A stretch of DNA of 8,092 nt from Bifidobacteriaceae bacterium (GTDB lineage: Bacteria > Actinomycetota > Actinomycetes > Actinomycetales > WQXJ01): assembly GCA_031268115.1 (NCBI GenBank), contig JAIRXV010000304.1, positions 1 through 8,092 on the forward strand, given 5' to 3'. Positions within the stretch are counted from its first letter, which is position 1. Every line of letters begins with the position of its first letter. Position numbers and translations under genes: made by a program. Shown here piece by piece: positions 1 through 6,100 of the stretch. The notes beneath the pieces are model-generated. The model did not search any database and had not been told where the DNA came from. It was given only the letters and a program-made list of their open reading frames with translations.

Positions 1-1083
1 CCCCTGCCACCGGGATTCGCCGCGCAACCGGGGATCGACCACGAGGTACAACAGATCGACAGTCGTGGTGATGACGACAAACACGATGGCGGCGAGCAGA
101 GCGATGGCGAGGATCACCGGAATGTCCTTGGTGTTGATCGCGTTGACAGCGAGCTGCCCGATGCCGGCCCGTCCGAACACCTGCTCGCAGATCACCGCTC
201 CTCCCAGCAAGTTGCCGAAGGTCAAGCCGCTGATCGTCATCGTCGGTAAGGCGGCGTGCCGCAGCGCATGGATGCGTTTGACCCCAAACCGGCCCAGCCC
301 CCGGGCCCTTGCCGTCAACGCGAACGGCTGCTCCAGGGCGCGGTCGAGGCCCTCGCGGAGCACCTGGGCGAGGAAACAGCCGATGGGTAGGCCGACAGCT
401 AATGCGGGCAACACCACCGCCCGGATTCCGGCCGAACCGGACACCGGAAATAGTCCGAGGCGGAAAGAAAACACCGCGAGCAGCAGCATCCCGATCCAGA
501 ACGGCGGCGCGGAAACCACGGTCAGCTCGAAGAACTGGCTGATGGCCCGTCCGATCCGCGAGGTTCCGGCCGTTGTCAGCGCAAGGGTGGCCGCCAGTGC
601 GAGGGCAATGGCGAAAGCCCACAGGGTCAATTCGACCGTTGGCGGGAATTGCTCGGCGAGAAGAGATGCCACGGGGCGGTGCTCGACGTACGACACCCCA
701 AGATCGCCGTGTAGGCAGCGCCAGAAATAAAGGAGGTATTGGACAATTGCTGGATGGTCCAGGCCCCATTCGCGGATCACTTGGGCGCGCATGGCCGGAT
801 CGTTGGCGTTGGTGCCGAGCAAGGTGTCGATGGTATCGCCTGGGGCCACATGCACGGCAATGAAAGTCAATGTCGCGGCCGCCCAAACGACCAGCGCCCC
901 CTGGGCGAGGCGGACCGCCACCCCTACGAAGGCTAGGCGTGCGCGGACGCGGCGGGTGGCCGGCGTCCGGTCCTCGTGAACGGGCGATGCCTCGGCGGTG
1001 GCGGCCGTAAGAGCGGAAAGAGCCTCGGCGGAGAAATCGAGTCCGGCTGCTCCCACGGGCGGCTCGGATACGGTGGTGGGCAT
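1..1083 (-). CDS. ABC transporter permease, DppB/OppB family (3' end cut off)
   Basis: Inner-membrane permease subunit of a peptide/nickel-type ABC importer; it would pair with a DppC-like permease, two ATPases and a substrate-binding protein, none of them in the window. The frame is open for 361 codons to the left edge. Six hydrophobic stretches are visible at about residues 51-78, 148-172, 185-210, 222-244, 283-303 and 322-349. The cytoplasmic loop at about 251-280 (EQPFALTARARGLG, then HALRHAALP) is the EAA-type ATPase contact of this family, and the periplasmic loop after the first helix carries the usual APGD and a WGLD close to it. The DPRLR at 350-354 is where family members normally end, so only a few residues should be missing. 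The ATG at 1083 is chosen because AAAGGA lies 5 bases upstream. The roughly 50 polar residues before helix 1 are longer than usual. Peptide is the likeliest substrate class, but nickel or another solute is possible. Confidence 0.93.
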   Translation of the reverse strand, partial: MPTTVSEPPVGAAGLDFSAEALSALTAATAEASPVHEDRTPATRRVRARLAFVGVAVRLAQGALVVWAAATLTFIAVHVAPGDTIDTLLGTNANDPAMRAQVIREWGLDHPAIVQYLLYFWRCLHGDLGVSYVEHRPVASLLAEQFPPTVELTLWAFAIALALAATLALTTAGTSRIGRAISQFFELTVVSAPPFWIGMLLLAVFSFRLGLFPVSGSAGIRAVVLPALAVGLPIGCFLAQVLREGLDRALEQPFALTARARGLGRFGVKRIHALRHAALPTMTISGLTFGNLLGGAVICEQVFGRAGIGQLAVNAINTKDIPVILAIALLAAIVFVVITTTVDLLYLVVDPRLRGESRWQG

Positions 1084-1088
1084 TGTTT

Positions 1089-1094
1089 TCCTTT
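1089..1094 (-). promoter_or_regulatory. Ribosome binding site of the permease
   Basis: Read on the minus strand, AAAGGA is followed by five bases (AAACA) and then the ATG at 1083. This well-spaced site fixes the start and so supports the long N-terminal extension as translated. Confidence 0.75.
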
Positions 1095-1109
1095 GGTTGC
1101 AAATGCGAG

Positions 1110-1123
1110 CGGGGCGTGCCCCG
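1110..1123. repeat. G+C-rich inverted repeat in the permease leader
   Basis: CGGGGC-GT-GCCCCG is a perfect dyad with a two-base centre, beginning 27 bases upstream of the permease start codon. CCCCGGGG at 1119-1126 overlaps it, so two alternative pairings compete. It could be an operator or a leader hairpin in the permease mRNA. In DNA this rich in G and C such a dyad can also arise by chance. Confidence 0.3.
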
Positions 1124-1231
1124 GGGCCCGAGTTACGCCATCGGGCAGGGGCTCAACTGAGGGAGCTGGCGGCGGGGCGGCAACATGGCAATGCCGACCC
1201 CAGCCACGCCATTCGCATTCGCAGGAGGGAA

Positions 1232-1423
1232 ATGCACGAGTTAGACGCCAGACGCGCGGTGCTGAGGGAGATCACGGTCTCGGTCGCCTTTCTCGTTGAT
1301 GGGACGGGCCAGAAGGCGGACCCGTGGGCGAAGCAAGGTTGGCACACAAGGCGCGGACCCGCCAAACGGGAGTGTTACATTGCTCGCTGCCCCCAATGGG
1401 CGCTTCGCAGGTGCATTCACTGA
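1232..1423 (+). CDS. Doubtful small ORF, 63 residues, no recognised family
   Basis: An ATG preceded by AGGAGG (1223-1228, spacer of only three bases) opens a 63-codon frame ending in TGA at 1421-1423. The protein would begin MHELDARRAVLREITVSVAF and be basic, with three cysteines in its last third (codons 49, 53 and 61) and no evident signal peptide or membrane helix. About three quarters of third codon positions are G or C, somewhat above chance but not decisive. It sits alone in the gap, 143 bases before the acetyltransferase. I do not recognise it. The spacer is shorter than optimal, and the frame also continues upstream without a stop, as chance frames do here. It could be a real small protein, a gene remnant or noise. 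Confidence 0.2.
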   Translation: MHELDARRAVLREITVSVAFLVDGTGQKADPWAKQGWHTRRGPAKRECYIARCPQWALRRCIH

Positions 1424-1428
1424 AGTGA
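1417..1428. repeat. Short operator-like dyad TCACT-GA-AGTGA
   Basis: Perfect five-base arms flank a two-base centre, 139 bases upstream of the acetyltransferase start. The spacing and A+T-richer arms resemble a small dimeric-repressor site, but no regulator gene is nearby and no second copy was noticed. Confidence 0.2.
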
Positions 1429-1552
1429 TCGGGCCAATCGGAATGGGCTCAGGGTGGCTGCGCCGGGGCACGGACAACGCGGAGCGTCCCGCCATTCGGA
1501 CCAATGTCTCTATAACGGTCGCGTTGGCCGCCTGGCGGTGCGCCCGCGGGGC

Positions 1553-1558
1553 TATAGT
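1553..1558 (+). promoter_or_regulatory. -10 box placed for a leaderless acetyltransferase mRNA
   Basis: TATAGT matches the TATAAT consensus at five of six positions. It ends eight bases before the A of the ATG at 1567, the distance at which transcription would begin on the start codon itself. The intervening bases (CCCCCACC) contain no Shine-Dalgarno sequence, which agrees with a leaderless message, a common arrangement in actinobacteria. No good -35 hexamer stands at 16-18 bases upstream. Another A+T-rich hexamer, TATAAC at 1511-1516, is an alternative -10 that would give a leader of about 44 bases. Confidence 0.5.
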
Positions 1559-1566
1559 CCCCCACC

Positions 1567-2076
1567 ATGCCGCGACCGCAAACCATCGAAGTCCGCGAGG
1601 CACGCCCAGAGGAGCACTCCGCCGTCGGCGACGTTCTCGACCGCGCATACTCGACCTCGTACGACATTGACGAGGCGTACCGCGACGATCTGCACCATTT
1701 GGAACGCTTCGTTCCCCGGGCCGAGATCTGGGTGGCGTTGGCCGATGGCGCGATCGCTGGGGCCCTCATCGCCCCCAGCCCGGGGGAACCGCAACACTAC
1801 GTGGTCGATCCGCCTGCCCCCGAACTCGGGTTCCGGCTACTGGGCGTGGACCCCGCCCAGCGTGGACGAGGAGTGGGACGCGCCCTGGTGGGACATGTGA
1901 TCGCTTTGGCTCGCGAACGGGGACTGGCACGGGTCGGCATGTACTCCGCGGCGCACATGATCCCCGCGCACCGGCTTTACGAGCAGACCGGCTTCACCCG
2001 CGAGCCTTGGCGCGACCACGCGATTCCCGGCCATGACGTGCCCCTTTACGCCTTCGCCTTGGATGTGGCGCCTTAG
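1567..2076 (+). CDS. GNAT family N-acetyltransferase
   Basis: A 169-residue single-domain GNAT enzyme, expected to transfer acetyl from acetyl-CoA to an amino group of an unknown acceptor in the cytoplasm. The acetyl-CoA pyrophosphate loop is clear: LLGVDPAQRGRGVG at 91-104, with the Q/RxxGxG signature (RGRGVG) at 99-104, followed by the helix ending near residue 119. The second conserved segment, AHRLYEQTGF at 134-143, is the usual C-terminal GNAT motif B. The N-terminal REARPEEHSAV (10-20) is the normal first strand and helix of the fold. Length is typical. The first in-frame ATG at 1567 is used; it has no Shine-Dalgarno sequence but has a -10 box at leaderless distance. The gene stands alone, convergent with the DUF3107 gene. 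Substrate cannot be inferred. Confidence 0.92.
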   Translation: MPRPQTIEVREARPEEHSAVGDVLDRAYSTSYDIDEAYRDDLHHLERFVPRAEIWVALADGAIAGALIAPSPGEPQHYVVDPPAPELGFRLLGVDPAQRGRGVGRALVGHVIALARERGLARVGMYSAAHMIPAHRLYEQTGFTREPWRDHAIPGHDVPLYAFALDVAP

Positions 2077-2084
2077 CGGGGCGC

Positions 2085-2183
2085 GTGGGTTCGGTCTGTG
2101 AGCCCGGTGGGTGTGCGAGCCCGGTGGGTGTGGGGCGAAACCGGGCCGGGTGGGTGGGGGGCGAAACCCGGTTCTCGTGGGTG
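2085..2183 (+). repeat. Short G-rich direct repeats, core GTGGGTG
   Basis: The heptamer GTGGGTG occurs at 2107, 2124, 2150 and 2177, with a partial copy GTGGGT at 2085. The first two full copies lie in a 17-base tandem pair (2097-2113 and 2114-2130) that differs at one base, TGTGAGCCCGGTGGGTG against TGCGAGCCCGGTGGGTG. A second element, GGGGCGAAACC followed by a G/C end, occurs at 2132-2145 and 2158-2171, 26 bases apart. All copies face the same way and lie immediately after the acetyltransferase stop codon. No gene is seen here. It may be a small degenerate tandem array or part of the 3' untranslated region. Confidence 0.7.
2143..2161 (+). other. Canonical G-quadruplex motif
   Basis: Four G runs with loops of two, one and one bases (GGG-CC-GGG-T-GGG-T-GGGGGG) satisfy the standard G3+ N1-7 rule, with unusually short loops that favour a stable parallel fold. 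It lies 67 bases after the acetyltransferase stop, on the coding strand, so it could fold in that mRNA's 3' end as well as in DNA. The opposite strand would be an i-motif candidate. Confidence 0.65.
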
Positions 2184-2187
2184 GCCT

Positions 2188-2210
2188 CGCCAAGGGTTAG
2201 ACCCTTCGCG
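2188..2210. terminator. Candidate bidirectional terminator hairpin
   Basis: AAGGGT (2192-2197), loop TAG, ACCCTT (2201-2206) forms a perfect six-pair stem. After one C-C mismatch, CGC (2188-2190) pairs with GCG (2208-2210), giving nine pairs. It lies between two convergent genes, where a two-way terminator is expected. There is no T tract on either side, so it would not be a classical intrinsic terminator; actinobacterial terminators often lack one. Confidence 0.45.
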
Positions 2211-2261
2211 ATGGGACCGAATCGGCTTTGCCCGTCAGGCTTCCTAAGATCGCGCCATCGT

Positions 2262-2489
2262 TCATAGGGCGCCGAAGCCGACCCGTCGCAGCCCTTCCGG
2301 GGCGATTTGCACAAACCCGATCGCGCTGACGGGGACCATCGTGGTGCGATCGTGTTCGTCGGTCAGGCTTAGGACGCCATCGGGCTGCGCCAGGGCGGCT
2401 TCGACGGCGGCCCGCAAGTCCTCAGCGGACTGGGGAGACTGGACGGTGAGTTCGCGCGGGACATGCTTGATGCCGATGATGATTTCCAC
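2262..2489 (-). CDS. DUF3107 family small protein, 75 residues
   Basis: A 75-residue cytoplasmic protein of the actinobacterial DUF3107 family, whose function I do not know. After the GTG-encoded first residue the family pattern is plain: EIIIGIKHVPREL at 2-14, an acidic helix region (SAEDLRAAVEAAL, 21-33), DGVLSLTDE with the following basic/acidic residues (37-48), VPVSAIGFVQI (52-62), and the terminal RRVGFG (68-73). The GTG at 2489 is preferred over an upstream ATG at 2609, because the 40 extra residues would overlap the Nudix gene and do not look like the family. AGGA stands eight bases before the GTG. The gene is divergent from the Nudix gene with 69 bases between start codons and converges on the acetyltransferase. 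From memory, M. tuberculosis has a DUF3107 gene (Rv3208A) a few genes from adnA. Confidence 0.88.
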   Translation of the reverse strand: MEIIIGIKHVPRELTVQSPQSAEDLRAAVEAALAQPDGVLSLTDEHDRTTMVPVSAIGFVQIAPEGLRRVGFGAL

Positions 2490-2558
2490 GGAACCGATCC
2501 TAAAGGGTGGCCCTAGCATGGCGGGTGGCGCGCCGCCGGGCGGCCAGGAGGGAGCACG
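2490..2558. promoter_or_regulatory. Shared divergent promoter region of DUF3107 and Nudix genes
   Basis: These 69 bases must carry both promoters unless the Nudix gene is read from elsewhere. On the minus strand TAGGAT (2502-2497) fits the actinobacterial TANNNT -10 pattern and ends seven bases before the GTG, so it could give a leaderless DUF3107 message; the AGGA inside it could equally act as a ribosome site. On the plus strand TAGCAT (2514-2519) fits the same loose pattern and would give the Nudix gene a leader of about 33 bases. No clear -35 boxes. A near-perfect dyad GGTGGCGCGCCGCC lies at 2525-2538. Confidence 0.35.
2546..2551 (+). promoter_or_regulatory. Strong ribosome binding site of the Nudix gene
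   Basis: AGGAGG followed by seven bases and the ATG at 2559. It is the only near-consensus Shine-Dalgarno site with normal spacing in the window and fixes the Nudix start. Confidence 0.85.
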
Positions 2559-3044
2559 ATGGCGATCCCTGAGTTCATAGTCGAATTGCGCGAAAAGATC
2601 GGCACCCATGAACTGTGGCTGACGGGAGTCACCGCAGTGGTTCGGCGTGGGAACGAGGTGCTGTTGGTGCGCCGGGCGGACACCGGTGTGTGGACCCCAG
2701 TGACCGGCATCGTCGATCCGGGAGAGGAACCCGCCGATGCGGCCGCCCGCGAGGCGATGGAAGAGGCCGCCATCCGCTGCGTCCCGGAACGTTTAGCCGC
2801 TGTGCGCGCCACAGATTTGGTGGTCTACGCGAACGGTGACCGCGCCCGCTACCTGGATCACGTGTTCGCGTGTCAATGGGTGGCGGGAGAACCTTTCCCC
2901 GCCGATGGCGAGAACACCGAAGCGCGATGGTTCGACCTTGACCAATTGCCGCCGATGCCGGACCACATGGTAGGCCGGATAGATGTGGCCGTGCGGATGG
3001 CGCCCGGGTGTGCGTTCGTGTTCGCGGGTAGGCAGAAGGGATAG
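2559..3044 (+). CDS. Nudix hydrolase
   Basis: A 161-residue soluble Nudix hydrolase, expected to split a nucleoside diphosphate linked to another group (X), using divalent metal. The Nudix box runs from G50 to I72: G50, E56, R64, E65, E68 and E69 are in the GX5EX7REUXEEXGU spacing, so the metal-binding REUXEE core is present. Position 71 is Ala where the consensus has Gly, and the residue after RE is Ala. The N-terminal part (LWLTGVTAVV at 19-28, EVLLVRRADTGVWTPVTG at 33-50) has the form of the actinobacterial single-domain Nudix proteins related to MutT and ADP-ribose pyrophosphatases. An aromatic stretch, EARWFDLDQLP (121-131), is the usual strand after the active site. Substrate is not readable. 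It is 72 bases ahead of adnA on the same strand, so read-through is possible, and a role in nucleotide-pool cleaning would suit a repair neighbourhood, but this is inference. Confidence 0.93.
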   Translation: MAIPEFIVELREKIGTHELWLTGVTAVVRRGNEVLLVRRADTGVWTPVTGIVDPGEEPADAAAREAMEEAAIRCVPERLAAVRATDLVVYANGDRARYLDHVFACQWVAGEPFPADGENTEARWFDLDQLPPMPDHMVGRIDVAVRMAPGCAFVFAGRQKG

Positions 3045-3116
3045 CGCGGTGTGCTTGGTGCTGCCTGGCTGGCGGGTGAGCGACCGATGTCGTAGGCATG
3101 TGGTTGTGTACTCCCC
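3045..3116 (+). other. 72-base leader region before adnA
   Basis: No terminator hairpin follows the Nudix gene and no clear promoter is visible. TTGGTG at 3055-3060 resembles a -35 box but has no -10 partner at a normal distance. TGTACT (3107-3112) is a weak -10-like hexamer too close to the GTG to start transcription upstream of it. The 20 bases before the GTG contain no Shine-Dalgarno sequence. Confidence 0.4.
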
Positions 3117-6100
3117 GTGAGCGCGAACCATCCAATCGTTGAGGTGGCGGGCCGTCTTGTCCCCCCGCCGGAGCCTTCTCTTGGGCCGCAACAGGTCGCC
3201 GCGTTGGAGGCCATCGATGCTGGGGGAAACGTTGCGGTGTTTGGCGCGCCTGGCACTGGCAAGACGGTGTTGGCCGTGGCGGCGGTGGCGTCCCGTTTGG
3301 CCTGTTCAACTGCGGACGATGCCGGCCCTCGCCAGGCGTTGTTGTGTTCGCCAACTCGCCGTGGTGCCGCGAGTTTGCGGCTTCGAGTCGATGCGGCGGC
3401 GGGTGCTACAACCTCCGGGGCGACGGCGATGACGCCGATGGCGTTGGCCTACGCGATCCTGCGGCGGCAGGCCGTGGGGCGGGGGGAACCGGCGCCACTC
3501 ATGATCACCGGCCCGGAGCAGGATGCGATCCTGGCGGATCTCCTGGCCGGTCATGCGAGGGGCGAGGGAGTGGCCGTGTCTTGGCCCGAGTCGATGCCGC
3601 CGCAGGCCCGTGCCTTGCGGGCGTTTCGCCATGAACTCAGGGATCTCATGATGCGCGCGGCCGAACGCGATGTCGATCCCGTAGCACTCGATGATCTGGG
3701 ACGTGAGCACCGGGTGCCCGAGTGGCGCGCGGCGGCGGTGCTCTACCAGGAGTACCTCGATGTCCAGGCGCTACGCGGGAGTGTCGTACTGAGTCCCATG
3801 CGCTATGACGCGGCCGCGCTGGTTGCCAGTGCCGCCCAAGCGCTACGAGCGGACCCGTCGTGGCGGCCGCCGTGGGGTCTGGTTGTGGTCGATGACTATC
3901 AGGAGGCCACTGCGGCGACGCGCGGTTTGCTTCGCGTTCTGGCCGAACGAGGGGTGCGGGTTGTGGTGCTCGGCTGTCCGGACATCGCGGTTCAGACCTA
4001 TCGGGGGGCCCGGCCAGACCTTATCGCTGAGGCGTTGGATCCGCTGCCCGGCGGGTTCGGCGCTGAGCCAGTCGCGTTGACTACCGACTGGCGCCGGGCG
4101 GGGGGGCTGCGAGAGGGGACGGCGCTGCGGGAGGCGACGGCCGGCATCGTCCGCCACATCCGTCCGGGGCGAGCGGGTGGGCGTGCCCGCCGCGTCACAC
4201 TTCCGGCCGGGGGCCCGGCGGCTCCAGCTGCCGGGGAGTGTTCCGCGGAATCGGTGCGCACGGTTGTGTTGGCGAGCGCCGCGGAGGAGGCGGCCTTCGT
4301 GGCCCACACTCTGAGGCTGGCCCACCTGCGCGACGGCATCGCGTGGGGTCGCATGGCGGTTCTCACCCGGTCCTCCAGCCGCATTGAGCTGCTTCGGAGC
4401 GCGTTGACGGCCGCGGCGGTACCGGCGGGCGTGCCGGGGATGGAAGTGCCGGTCAGGGCCGAATCGGCGGCCAAACCCTTGCTTCGCGCATTGTGCCTGG
4501 TCAGCGAAGGCGATGACGTGACGGGCGAGGTTGTCGAGGAGCTGTTGGTCTCTCCCCTCGGTGGTTTGGACGCCATGGCGGCGCGCAAATTGCGGCGTGT
4601 ACTGCGGGCCCACGAGCGGTCCCAGGGCGGTGGCAGAGCATCGGAAGAACTGCTCGTGGAGGCGGTGACGCTGCCGGAGGCGGCCGCCCACCTGCCTTTG
4701 GCTCTGCGCGAACCGGTGGAGCGGCTCGGCCATGTGATCGCGGCCGGACGGGCGGCGGCCGATGAGCCCGGCACGGACGCGGAGCTTGTGCTGTGGGCCC
4801 TGTGGGATGCCACGGGGCTCGACACTACTTGGCAGTCCATCTCGCTGATGGGCGGCGCCGGTGCGGAGCGGGCGGACCGCGATCTGGATGCGGTGGTGGC
4901 GTTGATGGATGCGGCAAGGCGCTACGCGGAGCGCCGCCCCGGAGCCAGCGCGGCCTCCTTCGCGGAGGCGATGGGCGCCCAAGATGTCCCGTCGGACACG
5001 CTGGCTCCTCGGGCCTTGGGGGAGCGGGTCACAATTGGTACCGCCGCGTTTGCGAGTGGGCACGAGTGGGATCTGGTTGTGGTGACAGGGGTTCAAGAAG
5101 GAGTGTGGCCTGACCTGCGCTTGCGGGATACTTTGCTGGGCGCGGGCCGTCTAGCCGATTTGGTCGATGGGCGTGGGGGCGTTGTCGATCCCGTCGAACA
5201 GCGCCGCGCCATCCTGGACGACGAACTGCGCTCCTTCGCCTTGGCCTGCTCGCGGGCGAGGCGTCGTCTTGTGGTCACGGCAATCCTTACGGAGGAGGAG
5301 CGCCCGTCGGAATTCTGTTCGCTGCTCGGTCGGGATTTGCCCCGCGACCGGGATGGGCGCCCCGCCATTACTTCGGTCCCGTTGCCGCTGGACCTGCGCG
5401 GATTGGTGGCCCAAGCGAGGGCGGAAACGGTAGCGGGGGACGATGACGCCGCTCGCCTAGTGGCGGCCTTGGCGGCGGCGGGCGTGCCCGGTGCCGACCC
5501 GGAGGAGTGGGCCGGTTTAATCCCGGACTCGACCACTGAACCGCTCCACCCGCCCGGCGCCACGGTCAAGTTGTCTCCGTCGCGCGTCGAGGCGCTCGCG
5601 ACATGCCCGTTGCGTTGGGCTTTGGAGGGCGCGGGAGGGCGGCCGGCCAGCGGGACTGCTCAAAGCGTTGGCGTCATCGTCCACGGCATCGCTGAAAGGA
5701 ATCACAGCGCGGACTCGGCGCAGCTGATGGAGGAATTCGATGCCGAGTGGGCGGCGCTCGGTGTCGCGGACACCTGGCAGGGCCGGCGGGAATACTCCCG
5801 CGGCAAGGCCATGATTGAGGCCTTGGCCGTCTACAACGCCGAACACGGCGCCCCGCTGGACGTGGAGACACCCTTCGCTGTGGAGGCCGGGAGGGTTCGG
5901 CTGATCGGCCGGATCGACCGAGTTGAAGCGGCCTCCAGCGTCCCGGGGGGCAGCGAAACGGGTGTGCGGATCGTCGATTTCAAGACATCGGCGATGGTCC
6001 CCAGCGCCGCCGATGCGCAGCTCAACCCGCAACTGGGCGTCTATCAACTGGCCGTCGATCTAGGCGCCCTGGATGGCGCGTTGGCGCCGGGCTTGCAGTC

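Larger units (their letters stand above)
1084..1566. other. Long gap between the divergent permease and acetyltransferase genes
   Basis: This 483-base stretch has no gene I can recognise. It must hold the promoters of both flanking genes. The right end carries a good -10-like box (1553-1558). Several short dyads occur: 1110-1123 in the presumed permease leader, 1389-1401, 1417-1428, and two G+C-rich ones at 1528-1538 and 1542-1552 just before the -10 box. A 63-residue plus-strand ORF (1232-1423) has a purine-rich sequence before its ATG but no recognised family. The overlapping minus-strand reading frames have no convincing start site and look like chance frames in G+C-rich DNA. No tRNA, transposon end or riboswitch core was seen. 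Confidence 0.6.

Noticed and set aside
65..730. 221-codon plus-strand frame opposite the permease
   Set aside because: Its product is Ser/Arg/Pro-rich without a recognisable fold, and the minus strand there encodes a textbook DppB permease.
1241..1648. Minus-strand frame of 135 codons upstream of the permease
   Set aside because: It overlaps the start of the acetyltransferase gene, has no ribosome site at its start, and its Arg/Pro-rich product resembles no substrate-binding protein or regulator.
2085..2183. G-rich repeats as a CRISPR array
   Set aside because: Units are too short, spacing is irregular, there are no unique spacers of constant length, and no cas genes are near.
2262..2609. 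Longer DUF3107 version starting at the ATG at 2609
   Set aside because: The extra 40 residues overlap the Nudix gene and are unlike the family; the family begins exactly at the GTG at 2489, which has AGGA upstream.
2629..3354. 241-codon minus-strand frame across the Nudix and adnA start
   Set aside because: Pro/Arg-rich shadow overlapping two well-supported genes.
4096..4118. Second G-quadruplex-like run inside adnA
   Set aside because: The last loop is eight bases by the simplest reading, beyond the usual limit, and the G runs are explained by Arg/Gly codons.
3843..5096. 417-codon minus-strand open frame inside adnA
   Set aside because: It is a shadow of the adnA frame in G+C-rich DNA. 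Its translation is low-complexity Arg/Gly/Pro/His-rich with no domain, while the plus strand encodes clear helicase motifs throughout.
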